Source: Candidatus Nanopelagicaceae bacterium
GTDB lineage: Bacteria; Actinomycetota; Actinomycetes; Nanopelagicales; Nanopelagicaceae
NCBI GenBank assembly: GCA_947488635.1
Contig: CANLAY010000046.1
Coordinates: 1 to 7,109 of the forward strand
DNA: 7,109 nt
Direction: 5' to 3'
In this document: positions 1-6,898 of the stretch, one piece after another
Numbering within the stretch: position 1 is the first letter of the stretch
Layout of the letters: the number at the start of each line of letters is the position of its first letter
The notes under the pieces: generated by a model
Databases searched by the model: none
What the model saw: the letters and a program-made list of their open reading frames with translations, nothing else
Told to the model about the DNA's origin: nothing
Program-made: the position numbers and the translations under genes

Positions 1-216
1 AACGTATTGCCGCGGTTGTTACTGCTGATCTATTTAGGCGATGGTGCTCTTGTAAAAAGCGTTCCAACTTTGGCCGATCTTGCAGCGACTGAAGCGACGT
101 TAATTCGCATTGCAAATGAAATCAAACTAGCAATCGAGAAAGATATCTGGCCAACTAAACCATCTCGGCTATGTGATTGGTGCTACTTTAAAGCGATCTG
201 TCCTGCGCATACTTAA
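1..216 (+). CDS. RecB-family PD-(D/E)XK exonuclease, C-terminal fragment (5' end off window)
   Basis: The frame is open from the first base, so this is the tail of a longer gene and the TTG at position 7 is not its start. About 71 residues are visible. They contain a VLPRLLLLIYLGDG strand region and a terminal cysteine cluster, PSRLCDWCYFKAICPA, with Cys at visible residues 58, 61 and 67. This matches the C-terminus of actinobacterial RecB-family exonucleases (PDDEXK_1 superfamily). In related Cas4/AddB-type nucleases such cysteines, with one further upstream Cys, bind a 4Fe-4S cluster; here the first Cys and all catalytic residues lie outside the window. The expected role is DNA end processing in repair, in the cytoplasm. 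It is the only plus-strand gene and converges on the HAD gene, overlapping it by 29 bases. The family call is fairly secure; the exact substrate is unknown. Confidence 0.8.
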   Translation, partial: NVLPRLLLLIYLGDGALVKSVPTLADLAATEATLIRIANEIKLAIEKDIWPTKPSRLCDWCYFKAICPAHT

Positions 217-871
217 TTGCTAATTTTTCGTAACTCCAGTTAGTCAGTGAATCGGTAACATCAACTCTGCCACTTTTCTCAATCGGAACTAAGTGCGGTA
301 CCGCCAATACCCAGGCGCCAGAAGCTTTAGCTGCCGTAACGCCGGTTAACGAATCTTCTAGTACTAGTGAATTGGAAATGTCGTGTCCCCCACTAGCTGC
401 TGCGAGCAGATAACCCTCTGGATCTGGTTTTGAAACTTTCACATCGTTACTTGAAATCGATCTAACAAATGGATTTTCCTCGAAGTTGCTCAACGCTGCA
501 TCTACAAGTGATCTTGGACTAGCTGAAACCAAAGTTAACGGAATCCCATGCGCTCGAAGGTCATTCATTAGCTCGATCGCTCCAGGCATAAAAGGCAAAT
601 CACCTTTGAACTTTTCCACCATGCGTTCAATAATTTCTAACGTCAATGAATTTCCATCACGTTTACCGCCGATTAAACCCGACATGTAATCACCTACGCG
701 ATCTAAAGGACCGCCCAAACATGCTGCTTGATCTGATTCGAGCCATTGATAGCCATATTAAGCCATCATTTGGGTTTCGGAAATTAACCAAAGTGGCTCG
801 GAATCAACCAACAATCCATCCATGTCAAAGAAAACTGCGCTATAAAAATCCGGAAGCGCGTTAGTTGGCAT
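188..871 (-). pseudogene. HAD-superfamily hydrolase (beta-phosphoglucomutase-like) interrupted by one in-frame TAA
   Basis: Read from ATG 871, the frame gives MPTNALPDFYSAVFFDMDG, with HAD motif I (D16 and D18). It reaches MMA at codon 37, meets TAA at 760-758, and continues in the same frame as YGYQWLESDQAACLGGPLDRV to a normal stop at 188. The downstream part keeps motif II (S116 in LVSAS), motif III (K148 in SKPDP) and motif IV (E172, D173 in LEDS). The full frame is 227 codons before the final stop, a normal length for this family, with no second lesion. There is no frameshift. One base change from GAA, AAA or CAA would explain it, and relatives commonly have Glu there (A-E-x-G). A shortened product from TTG 718 or ATG 685 would lack the catalytic nucleophile. 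The start overlaps the metH stop by 11 bases, with GAGG at 887-884 lying 12 bases upstream. The substrate is unknown; relatives act on phosphorylated small molecules. A sequencing error is a serious alternative to a true pseudogene. Confidence 0.85.
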
Positions 872-3800
872 TGAAATATTTTGCCTCAGGGTGATGCACA
901 ATGATTGCACTTGTTGATTGTTCCGGGTGCAGTTGGAACTCTTCAGAAAGTTCCACACCAATTCGACCAGGTTCTAATAGTTCACATAGTTGAACTTGCT
1001 GCTCAATATCTGGGCAAGCTGGATAACCAAATGAATAACGAGAACCGCGGTAGCCCTGATCGAGAATGCCTTGTAAGTCAGGCGCATCTTCAGCACGCAC
1101 CTGCATTTCTTCACGTATGCGTTGATGCCAGTACTCAGCGAGCGCTTCAGTTAACTGCACAGACAACCCATGCAGTTCTAGATATTCACGGTACTCATTT
1201 TTAGCGAATAGTTCAGCCGCGGCCTTGCTTATCGTGTTACCCATTGTTACTACATGGAAAGCGACGACATCGACTTTGCCAGATTCCTTGCTTACGAAGA
1301 AATCACTTATGCATAAGCGGCGATCGCGGCGCTGACGAGGGAATGAGAAACGAGTTCGCTCTTTTCCTTTATCCGGTCCGTCATGATGCAGAATTACGAG
1401 TTCGTTGCCTTGGCTGACGCATGGGAAATATCCATAAACAACTGCCGCCTCTAGCCAACCTTCGGATTGAACTTGATTGAGCAGGGCGCGAAGACGTGGT
1501 CGGCCTTCAGTTTCAGCCATTGCATCGTATTCACCGCGAGCTCCTTTAAGACCCCACTGCCCCATGAACAGAGCACGTTCGTCAAGCATGCCCGAGTAAT
1601 CGGCGAGCGGAATTCCTTTAACGATTCGTGATCCGAAGAACGGCACATTGGGAATATCAATATCAAGTGCTACATCGCTGCGCTTGGTATCAATTTCGTC
1701 ACTGATTTCAATATTGCGAGTTGACTTAACTTTTCGTTCGCGTAACGCAGGAAGTGCAGCCCCTGGTTCGCCACGCTTAACCGCCATGATGGAATCCATC
1801 AAACGCAAGCCTTCAAATGCATCGCGGGCGTAGCGAACTTCTCCTGGGAAAATTTCAGCTAAGTCTTGTTCTACGAAGGCACGGGTAAGCGCAGCGCCGC
1901 CCAGAACGATTGGCCATTTTTGATCCAATCCACGGGCGGTAATCTCTTCGAGATTTTCTTTCATGATTACGGTCGACTTAACTAAGAGACCACTCATGCC
2001 AATTGCATCAACGTTATGTTCTTGAGCAGCATCAACGATTTGATTAATGGTCTGCTTAATTCCGATATTAACAACTTGGTAACCATTGTTAGACAAGATG
2101 ATGTCAACTAAATTCTTGCCAATATCGTGAACATCGCCCTTAACAGTTGCCAGCAACATGCGACCGCGACCTTGGTCATCAGTCTTTTCCATGTGTGGCT
2201 CGAGATAAGCAACCGCGCTTTTCATAACCTCAGCACTTTGTAAAACGAAAGGTAGCTGCATCTCGCCTTTACCAAATAGTTCGCCAACTACTTTCATGCC
2301 CTCTAGTAGATGATCATTAATAATCTGCAACGGTTTGATTCCCTGCGTCATAGCCAGGTCTAGATCTGCGTCTAGTCCGACTTTCTCGCCATCAATAATG
2401 CGACGTTGTAGTCTCTCTTCAAGAGGCAACGCAGCCAATCCTGCAGCTCGCAAGTTACGGGTCGCTGCAACTTCGACACCTTCGAATAGTTGGAGAAACT
2501 CGGTTAGTGGGTCATAAGTACATTCACCATCAGCATAAGTTCGGCGATCATAAATTAGATCAAGAGCAACTTCGCGGGCTCGGGCATCGATGCGGGCCAT
2601 TGGTGTGATTTTGGATGGATGCACAATTGCCGAATCAAGCCCAGCATCCACACATTCATGGAGGAATACTGAGTTAAGCACAATTCGCGAAGCGGCATTT
2701 AGACCGAACGAAACATTGCTTACGCCCAGAGTCGTTTGTACTTCTGGAAACTCAAGCTTTAATGCCCGGATAGCTTCAATAGTTTCAATTCCATCTCGAC
2801 GAGTTTCTTCTTGACCAGTTGCGATTGGGAAAGTTAAACAATCGATCAAGATGTCACCGGTAGCCATCCCCCAGTTATTCGTTAAATCTAGAATCAATCG
2901 GCGAGCTACTTTCAGTTTCCACTCTTTGGTACGGGCTTGGCCTTCTTCATCGATTGTCAGCGCAACAACGCTAGCTCCATGTTCTTGTACTAAAGGCATG
3001 ATCTTGGCGAAACGAGAAGTTGGGCCATCGCCATCTTCATAATTAACTGAGTTAATAACGCTGCGGCCACCTAATTGTTCAAGACCGGCCTTAAGAACAG
3101 CTGGCTCAGTTGAATCTAGAACAATCGGCAAGGTCGATGCGGTAGCGAATCGGCTAGCAAGTTCAGTCATATCTCTGGCGCCATCGCGGCCAACGTAATC
3201 AACCGAAAGATCAAGCATGTGTGCGCCTTCGCGAATTTGATCGCGGGCAATCTCTACGCAGGTCTGCCAATCCTCAACAATTAACGCATCGCGAAATGCT
3301 CTAGAACCATTTGCATTCGTGCGCTCACCGATTGCTAAATAAGTTTTATCTTGGCGAAACGGTACGAATTGATAAAGCGAAGAAGCGCCAGCTTCAGTTA
3401 CTGGACTGCGATCCTTAATTTGGTGACCTTTAAATTTTTCAACAACGGCTGCCAAGTGAGCCGGGGTCGTACCGCAACAACCACCGAGAAGAGAAATACC
3501 GTAGTCCGCAACGAAGGTATCTAGAGCGGTAGCCAATTCATCCGGACCAAGTGGATATTCGGCACCTTTTTTCCCAAGAATTGGAAGACCTGCATTCGGC
3601 ATAACTGAAAGTGCGACTTTTGAATTTTGAGACAGGTAGCGCAGGTGCTCGGACATTTCAGCTGGGCCTGTCGCGCAGTTAAGACCAATCAAATCAATTT
3701 CTAGCGGGGCAAGCGCATTTAGAGCTGCGCCGATTTCTGAACCGAGCAACATAGTTCCGGTCTGTTCAACAGTTACTTGGGCAATCAAAATCACATCACG

Positions 3801-4358
3801 ATCCACTTTGGCCATCGCAGCACGCGATCCGTTTACAGCTGCCTTTGCCTGCAATAAGTCTTGCGTAGTTTCAATCAGAAGCGCATCAGATCCGCCATCT
3901 AGTAAACCTTGTGCTGCCGTTTCGTAGGCATCGCGTAAGAATTCATACGTTGTATGTCCAAGAGTTGGCAGCTTGGTTCCGGGTCCAAGTGAGCCTAAAA
4001 CGAAGCGTGGTATATCTGCAGTAGAAAATTTATCTGCGCATTCGCGCGCAATCTTGGCGCCAGCAAAAGCTAATTCGTAGATTCGATCTTCAATGCCGTA
4101 CTCGGCTAAGTTCGCCCAGTTCGCACCAAAGGTATTGGTTTCAATCGCATCGACGCCGACAGCTAGATATTCATTATGAACACTTGCGACAATATCGGGA
4201 CGAGAAACATTTAGTATCTCATTGCAGCCTTCGTGATTTTGAAAGTCTTCAAGTGTTGGATCAGCAGCCTGCAACATCGTGCCCATTGCGCCATCGGCAA
4301 TCACAATTCGCTCGGCCAACGCCTGACGAAGCAAAGAAGGCGTTTTTTCGGGGCTCAT
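861..4358 (-). CDS. metH: Cobalamin-dependent methionine synthase (5-methyltetrahydrofolate--homocysteine methyltransferase)
   Basis: At 1165 residues this is a full-length MetH with all modules in order. The homocysteine domain (about 1-310) has the zinc cysteines C228 (GLNCATGP) and C294/C295 (GGCCGTTPAH). The folate (pterin) domain (about 335-600) has IGERTNANGS and LDLSVDYVGRDG. The B12 cap follows at about 630-725. The B12 domain (about 730-865) has DVHDIGKNL, with H744 as the lower cobalt ligand, then GMSGLLVKST and LGGAALTR. The AdoMet reactivation domain (about 895-1165) has R1107 and GYPACPD. It is a cytoplasmic enzyme that moves methyl from methyl-THF through cobalamin to homocysteine, giving methionine and THF. 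ATG 4358 fits because the conserved ADGAMGTMLQ begins at residue 21, as in other MetH proteins. There is no good Shine-Dalgarno sequence before it; a possible leaderless promoter is listed separately. It follows mshC after 34 bases. No lesion or missing key residue was seen. Confidence 0.97.
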   Translation of the reverse strand: MSPEKTPSLLRQALAERIVIADGAMGTMLQAADPTLEDFQNHEGCNEILNVSRPDIVASVHNEYLAVGVDAIETNTFGANWANLAEYGIEDRIYELAFAGAKIARECADKFSTADIPRFVLGSLGPGTKLPTLGHTTYEFLRDAYETAAQGLLDGGSDALLIETTQDLLQAKAAVNGSRAAMAKVDRDVILIAQVTVEQTGTMLLGSEIGAALNALAPLEIDLIGLNCATGPAEMSEHLRYLSQNSKVALSVMPNAGLPILGKKGAEYPLGPDELATALDTFVADYGISLLGGCCGTTPAHLAAVVEKFKGHQIKDRSPVTEAGASSLYQFVPFRQDKTYLAIGERTNANGSRAFRDALIVEDWQTCVEIARDQIREGAHMLDLSVDYVGRDGARDMTELASRFATASTLPIVLDSTEPAVLKAGLEQLGGRSVINSVNYEDGDGPTSRFAKIMPLVQEHGASVVALTIDEEGQARTKEWKLKVARRLILDLTNNWGMATGDILIDCLTFPIATGQEETRRDGIETIEAIRALKLEFPEVQTTLGVSNVSFGLNAASRIVLNSVFLHECVDAGLDSAIVHPSKITPMARIDARAREVALDLIYDRRTYADGECTYDPLTEFLQLFEGVEVAATRNLRAAGLAALPLEERLQRRIIDGEKVGLDADLDLAMTQGIKPLQIINDHLLEGMKVVGELFGKGEMQLPFVLQSAEVMKSAVAYLEPHMEKTDDQGRGRMLLATVKGDVHDIGKNLVDIILSNNGYQVVNIGIKQTINQIVDAAQEHNVDAIGMSGLLVKSTVIMKENLEEITARGLDQKWPIVLGGAALTRAFVEQDLAEIFPGEVRYARDAFEGLRLMDSIMAVKRGEPGAALPALRERKVKSTRNIEISDEIDTKRSDVALDIDIPNVPFFGSRIVKGIPLADYSGMLDERALFMGQWGLKGARGEYDAMAETEGRPRLRALLNQVQSEGWLEAAVVYGYFPCVSQGNELVILHHDGPDKGKERTRFSFPRQRRDRRLCISDFFVSKESGKVDVVAFHVVTMGNTISKAAAELFAKNEYREYLELHGLSVQLTEALAEYWHQRIREEMQVRAEDAPDLQGILDQGYRGSRYSFGYPACPDIEQQVQLCELLEPGRIGVELSEEFQLHPEQSTSAIIVHHPEAKYFNAN
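884..887 (-). promoter_or_regulatory. Possible Shine-Dalgarno GAGG for the HAD gene, inside the metH end
   Basis: The minus strand reads GAGGCAAAATATTTCA before ATG 871. The GAGG lies 12 bases from the start, longer than the optimum. Because the start overlaps the metH stop, translation of the HAD gene probably depended in part on ribosomes finishing metH. Confidence 0.35.
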
Positions 4359-4365
4359 TGGCCCA

Positions 4366-4395
4366 AGGTTACCAGTAGATAATTTTTCGCGTCTA
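4366..4395 (-). promoter_or_regulatory. Candidate metH promoter with extended -10, placed for a leaderless transcript
   Basis: On the minus strand the mshC/metH gap contains TGGTAACCT, an extended -10 (TGn followed by TANNNT, hexamer at 4371-4366). It ends 7 bases before ATG 4358. A partial -35, TAGACG (4395-4390, four of six matches to TTGACA), lies 18 bases upstream and includes the mshC stop codon. A -10 at 7 bases would start transcription at or next to the A of ATG, as in leaderless actinobacterial genes, and would explain the missing Shine-Dalgarno sequence. The TANNNT pattern is short and can occur by chance, so this is a candidate only. Confidence 0.35.
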
Positions 4396-5634
4396 AATCG
4401 CGATACCTAAGAAGGTATCAATGGCTCTACTTAACTCGCCACTACTGCCACCAGTTAGACCGCTTTCGGTCTGCTCTATCCAACTATCAATGGCCTTGAT
4501 GGCACGAGGTGAGTCTAAATTATCGGCCAAACTAGCAATGATCAAAGCAATGCACTCTTTGGTAGGTGCAACCTCATTGCGACTAAGAGCACTTTGCAAA
4601 CGAGCCATTCGAGCGGTGGCTTCGGCTAATACAGCATCAGTCCACATGCGGTCTCGACCATATGCAGCGCTTAGCAGTGCTAATCGAATAACCATTGGAT
4701 CAACGCCGGCTGCAACTAATTTACTAACGAAAACTAGATTGCCCTTGCTCTTACTCATTTTCTCGCCGTCTAACCCAACCATTCCGGCATGAACATAAGT
4801 TTGCGCATAAGGCTTGCCAGTCATCATTGCGACTTGGGAAGCTCCCATTTCATGATGTGGAAAAATCAAATCGCTACCCCCACCTTGGATATCGATCGCA
4901 TAATCATCAGCTGGCTCTGGTTTCAAATAAGCCAGGGCAATTGCACTACATTCGATATGCCAACCTGGCCGCCCGGCACCAAATGGTGAGGGCCATGATG
5001 GTTCGCCAGGACGTGCCGCTAACCAGACTAAACAGTCGAGTACATCTTTCTTGCCAACTCGATCTGGGTCTCCCCCACGTTGTGAAAAAATCTCCTGCAT
5101 CTCAACTTGAGAATAGTGTGAGCGAGTTCCGAACTCAGCATCACTGCGCACTGAGAAATACAGATCGTCATCTACTGAATAAATAGTGTGAACTTCTTTA
5201 AGCATTTCAATAGCTTCGGTAACTAGTGGGATTGCTTCAACCGCACCGATATAACTTTCCGGCGGCAGGATATGAAGATTTACCATGTCGCTGCGGAACA
5301 GCTCAATTTGCGAGTGAGCTAAATCTTCCCAATCGATACCATCACGTTTGGCTCGCTCAAGCAAAGGATCATCAATGTCGGTAATATTCTGCACGTAACG
5401 AACTTCAGCACCAGTTGCGCGTAAGTATCTATTAATTAAATCAAAAGTTAAATAAGTAGCTGCGTGGCCCAGATGTGTTGCATCGTATGGAGTGATTCCA
5501 CATACATACATGCGGTACAGGTTCTTAGTTGGCAGCGCTTTCTTAGTTCCAGAAAGCGTGTCCTTTAAAGTCAGTTTTGGGAGCGTATATTTAGGATCCA
5601 CATCTGGAATCGCAACTGTTGGCCAAGAACGCAT
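4393..5634 (-). CDS. mshC: Cysteine--GlcN-Ins ligase (mycothiol biosynthesis)
   Basis: The 413-residue length is normal for MshC. It catalyses the ATP-dependent joining of L-cysteine to 1-D-myo-inosityl 2-amino-2-deoxy-glucopyranoside, a late step of mycothiol synthesis in the cytoplasm. It is a class I aminoacyl-tRNA-synthetase fold related to CysRS. Visible motifs are YVCGITPYDATHLGHA (C45, T48, and the HIGH-like HLGH at 54-57), VQNITDIDDPLLERA, RPGWHIECSAIAL (W225, C229), DIQGGGSDLIFPHHEM (D248, H260/H261) and GLDGEKMSKSKGN (KMSKS at 292-296). C45, C229 and a His of FPHHE are the expected zinc ligands by analogy with CysRS. The absence of a CysRS-type anticodon-binding tail, the FPHHEM variant, and the MRSW N-terminus typical of MshC favour MshC over a true CysRS. 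ATG 5634 is supported by AGGA 7 bases upstream. It lies 9 bases after the SCO1664-type gene. Confidence 0.95.
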   Translation of the reverse strand: MRSWPTVAIPDVDPKYTLPKLTLKDTLSGTKKALPTKNLYRMYVCGITPYDATHLGHAATYLTFDLINRYLRATGAEVRYVQNITDIDDPLLERAKRDGIDWEDLAHSQIELFRSDMVNLHILPPESYIGAVEAIPLVTEAIEMLKEVHTIYSVDDDLYFSVRSDAEFGTRSHYSQVEMQEIFSQRGGDPDRVGKKDVLDCLVWLAARPGEPSWPSPFGAGRPGWHIECSAIALAYLKPEPADDYAIDIQGGGSDLIFPHHEMGASQVAMMTGKPYAQTYVHAGMVGLDGEKMSKSKGNLVFVSKLVAAGVDPMVIRLALLSAAYGRDRMWTDAVLAEATARMARLQSALSRNEVAPTKECIALIIASLADNLDSPRAIKAIDSWIEQTESGLTGGSSGELSRAIDTFLGIAI

Positions 5635-5641
5635 TGTCCTA

Positions 5642-5645
5642 TCCT
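5642..5645 (-). promoter_or_regulatory. Shine-Dalgarno AGGA for mshC, overlapping the upstream stop codon
   Basis: The minus strand reads TAGGATAGGACAATG. The first AGGA (5645-5642) shares two bases with the TAG stop of the SCO1664-type gene and is 7 bases from ATG 5634. A second AGGA is only 2 bases away, too close to work well. The arrangement supports this start and suggests that ribosomes ending upstream can start mshC. Confidence 0.6.
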
Positions 5646-6366
5646 AGAACGGCGGCCACGGAACTGCTGGCCAATCTGGGCTGGGCGACGGAAAGACTTT
5701 TGTCGCTTGTAACCGAGAAACACGCAGCTTTAATGCGTTGAACTCTTCCTCGGTGATTAGCAGCTGAATCATGTTGCCAGCTTCAGCATCGAGTTTTATA
5801 GCAAGTACATCTAACATGGCGATTTCTGAATCCGAAAGTTCTAACTGTTCCCATTGCCACAGAACTGTTCGCAATTTATCTTCGGAATGAAAAGTGACGC
5901 CGTGATCGCAGCCATAAATGTGGCCTTCAGGTGTTGGCAATAAGTGACCAATTTTGCGATCGGTATTATTAATTACGACATCAAAAAGGGCGAGATTGCG
6001 CAAACCTGGCAAATCTTGTCGGTATAACTCGGCTAGATCAACTTCCTCATCGATATCGATCCAGAGTTGCACCATGCCAAAACCAAATGGTCCTTCGCGT
6101 AATAGCGTTGGCGGAACACAGTTTAGTTCCATCGCTTCGCTAATCAGATAGGCGGCATATTCACGGTTAGCTAGCGTGCCATCAGGAAAATCCCATAGCG
6201 GCCGCTCCCCCGTAACAGGTTTGTAAATACAATTAAATGAATTCTCGCCAACCGTGATTTCGCCAAAGAGTGTCGCATTCGATGCATCAACCAAGCGACC
6301 CGTTACTTTGAGATCACCATAGCCAAGCGCGGCAAGAATTTCGTCGCGGTTATCTGCGGTAACCAT
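5644..6366 (-). CDS. SCO1664-family protein with PI3/4-kinase-like motifs
   Basis: This 240-residue protein matches the actinobacterial SCO1664 (TIGR03843-type) family, recognised from LKVTGRLVDASNATLF, KPVTGERPLWDFPDGTLA, PFGFGMVQLWI and the terminal VPWPPF. Kinase-like elements are visible in order. K49 in IYKP could be the ATP-binding lysine. N133-N134-T-D136-R137-K in VINNTDRKIGHLL resembles the GDRHxxN catalytic loop. D154 in YGCDHGVTF resembles the metal-binding D of the hIDFG motif. The family is known to show distant similarity to phosphatidylinositol 3/4-kinases; its substrate is not established and activity here is inference. ATG 6366 is chosen because the open frame upstream lies inside the DUF3090 coding end and starts only at TTG. 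A GAGGG (6374-6370) sits very close, 3 bases from the ATG. It overlaps DUF3090 by 17 bases and is followed by mshC after 9. No signal peptide or membrane segment is seen. Confidence 0.85.
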   Translation of the reverse strand: MVTADNRDEILAALGYGDLKVTGRLVDASNATLFGEITVGENSFNCIYKPVTGERPLWDFPDGTLANREYAAYLISEAMELNCVPPTLLREGPFGFGMVQLWIDIDEEVDLAELYRQDLPGLRNLALFDVVINNTDRKIGHLLPTPEGHIYGCDHGVTFHSEDKLRTVLWQWEQLELSDSEIAMLDVLAIKLDAEAGNMIQLLITEEEFNALKLRVSRLQATKVFPSPSPDWPAVPWPPF

Positions 6367-6898
6367 TGGCCCTCGGACATAGATGTCCAGTGTTATCAAT
6401 CGGTATTCCGCAGAATGGGCACGGCAAACGTCCAGCACCAACTACTGCTGCGGTTCGTTTCGCGAATGCGTCGGCTTGGGCCAAAGTAAGTGAAACCCGG
6501 AGTAAATCAGGTGCTTCCTCTTCGTCATCATCGACTAACTCTTCTTCATCGGAATCGGCAGGTGTTGCACACTGCAACTCAACTAAAACCATCTCGGAAT
6601 CCGTAACAAAGGACAGGCCTATAACGCCAACCCGAAACTCTTCGAATATTGGTTGCTCAAGAGGTTCGGTATCAACGCCCAATCGTGAGTAGCCGACTAG
6701 TGGATTGCCACGCTTGATCTCTCGCAGAATTGCACCCACTCGATCACCTAAAGCTGCTGCCTGAATTTTCTCTAACCCAACTGAGGTAATCCGTGAACCT
6801 GTTCGCGCCTGGATAAAGAAACTGCGTTCACCGGGTTCGCCCACGGTTCCGCAAACAAAACGTTCTACTGGATTGAAATCGTAAACAATCCGACTCAC
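6350..6898 (-). CDS. DUF3090 family protein with acidic linker and Cys/His-rich tail
   Basis: The 182 residues match the actinobacterial DUF3090 (TIGR03847-type) family of unknown function. The N-terminal domain opens with IVYDFNPVERFVCGTVGEPG and FFIQARTGSRITSVGLEK. Residues 115-131 are almost all Asp/Glu, a flexible acidic linker often seen in this family. The C-terminus has CPFCG (C160, C163) and GHLCPRANGYRR (H172, C174), which looks like a small zinc-binding knuckle. The start is GTG 6898, overlapping the TGA of the upstream phosphatase gene as GTGA, with AAAGG 9 bases upstream. It is followed by the SCO1664-type gene with a 17-base overlap, so both are probably translationally coupled. 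The protein is likely cytoplasmic, as no signal or membrane segment is visible. The family identity is secure; function is unknown. Confidence 0.88.
   Translation of the reverse strand: MSRIVYDFNPVERFVCGTVGEPGERSFFIQARTGSRITSVGLEKIQAAALGDRVGAILREIKRGNPLVGYSRLGVDTEPLEQPIFEEFRVGVIGLSFVTDSEMVLVELQCATPADSDEEELVDDDEEEAPDLLRVSLTLAQADAFAKRTAAVVGAGRLPCPFCGIPIDNTGHLCPRANGYRR

Noticed and set aside
188..961. Two separate small genes, or a frameshift, in the HAD region
   Set aside because: Both parts are in the same frame, divided by one TAA. The first part is continuous with HAD motif I and the second holds motifs II-IV, so one gene with a nonsense codon fits best.
4359..4392. Cobalamin or SAM riboswitch upstream of metH
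   Set aside because: The gap is 34 bases, far too short for either riboswitch, and no B12-box-like sequence is seen.
4387..4403. Short inverted repeat tcgcg/cgcga with a 7-base loop around the mshC stop, next to a T-run (+ strand)
   Set aside because: The stem is only 5 bp and the T-run precedes the stem on the plus strand (A-run after it on the minus strand), so it cannot be an intrinsic terminator for mshC.
4421..4792. Plus-strand open frames opposite metH, mshC and the DUF3090 gene (for example 905-1204, 4421-4792, 4827-5186, 6366-6692)
   Set aside because: They are antisense shadows of strongly conserved genes with low-complexity, Ser/Arg-rich translations and no recognisable domains.
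4393..5634. Cysteinyl-tRNA synthetase (cysS) instead of mshC
   Set aside because: The MRSW start, the FPHHEM motif, the 413-residue length without an anticodon-binding extension, and the DUF3090/SCO1664 neighbours fit MshC.
6367..6441. N-terminal extension of the SCO1664-type protein from TTG 6441
   Set aside because: The extra 25 residues lie inside the conserved Cys/His-coding end of DUF3090 and have no family-like sequence; ATG 6366 is the natural start.
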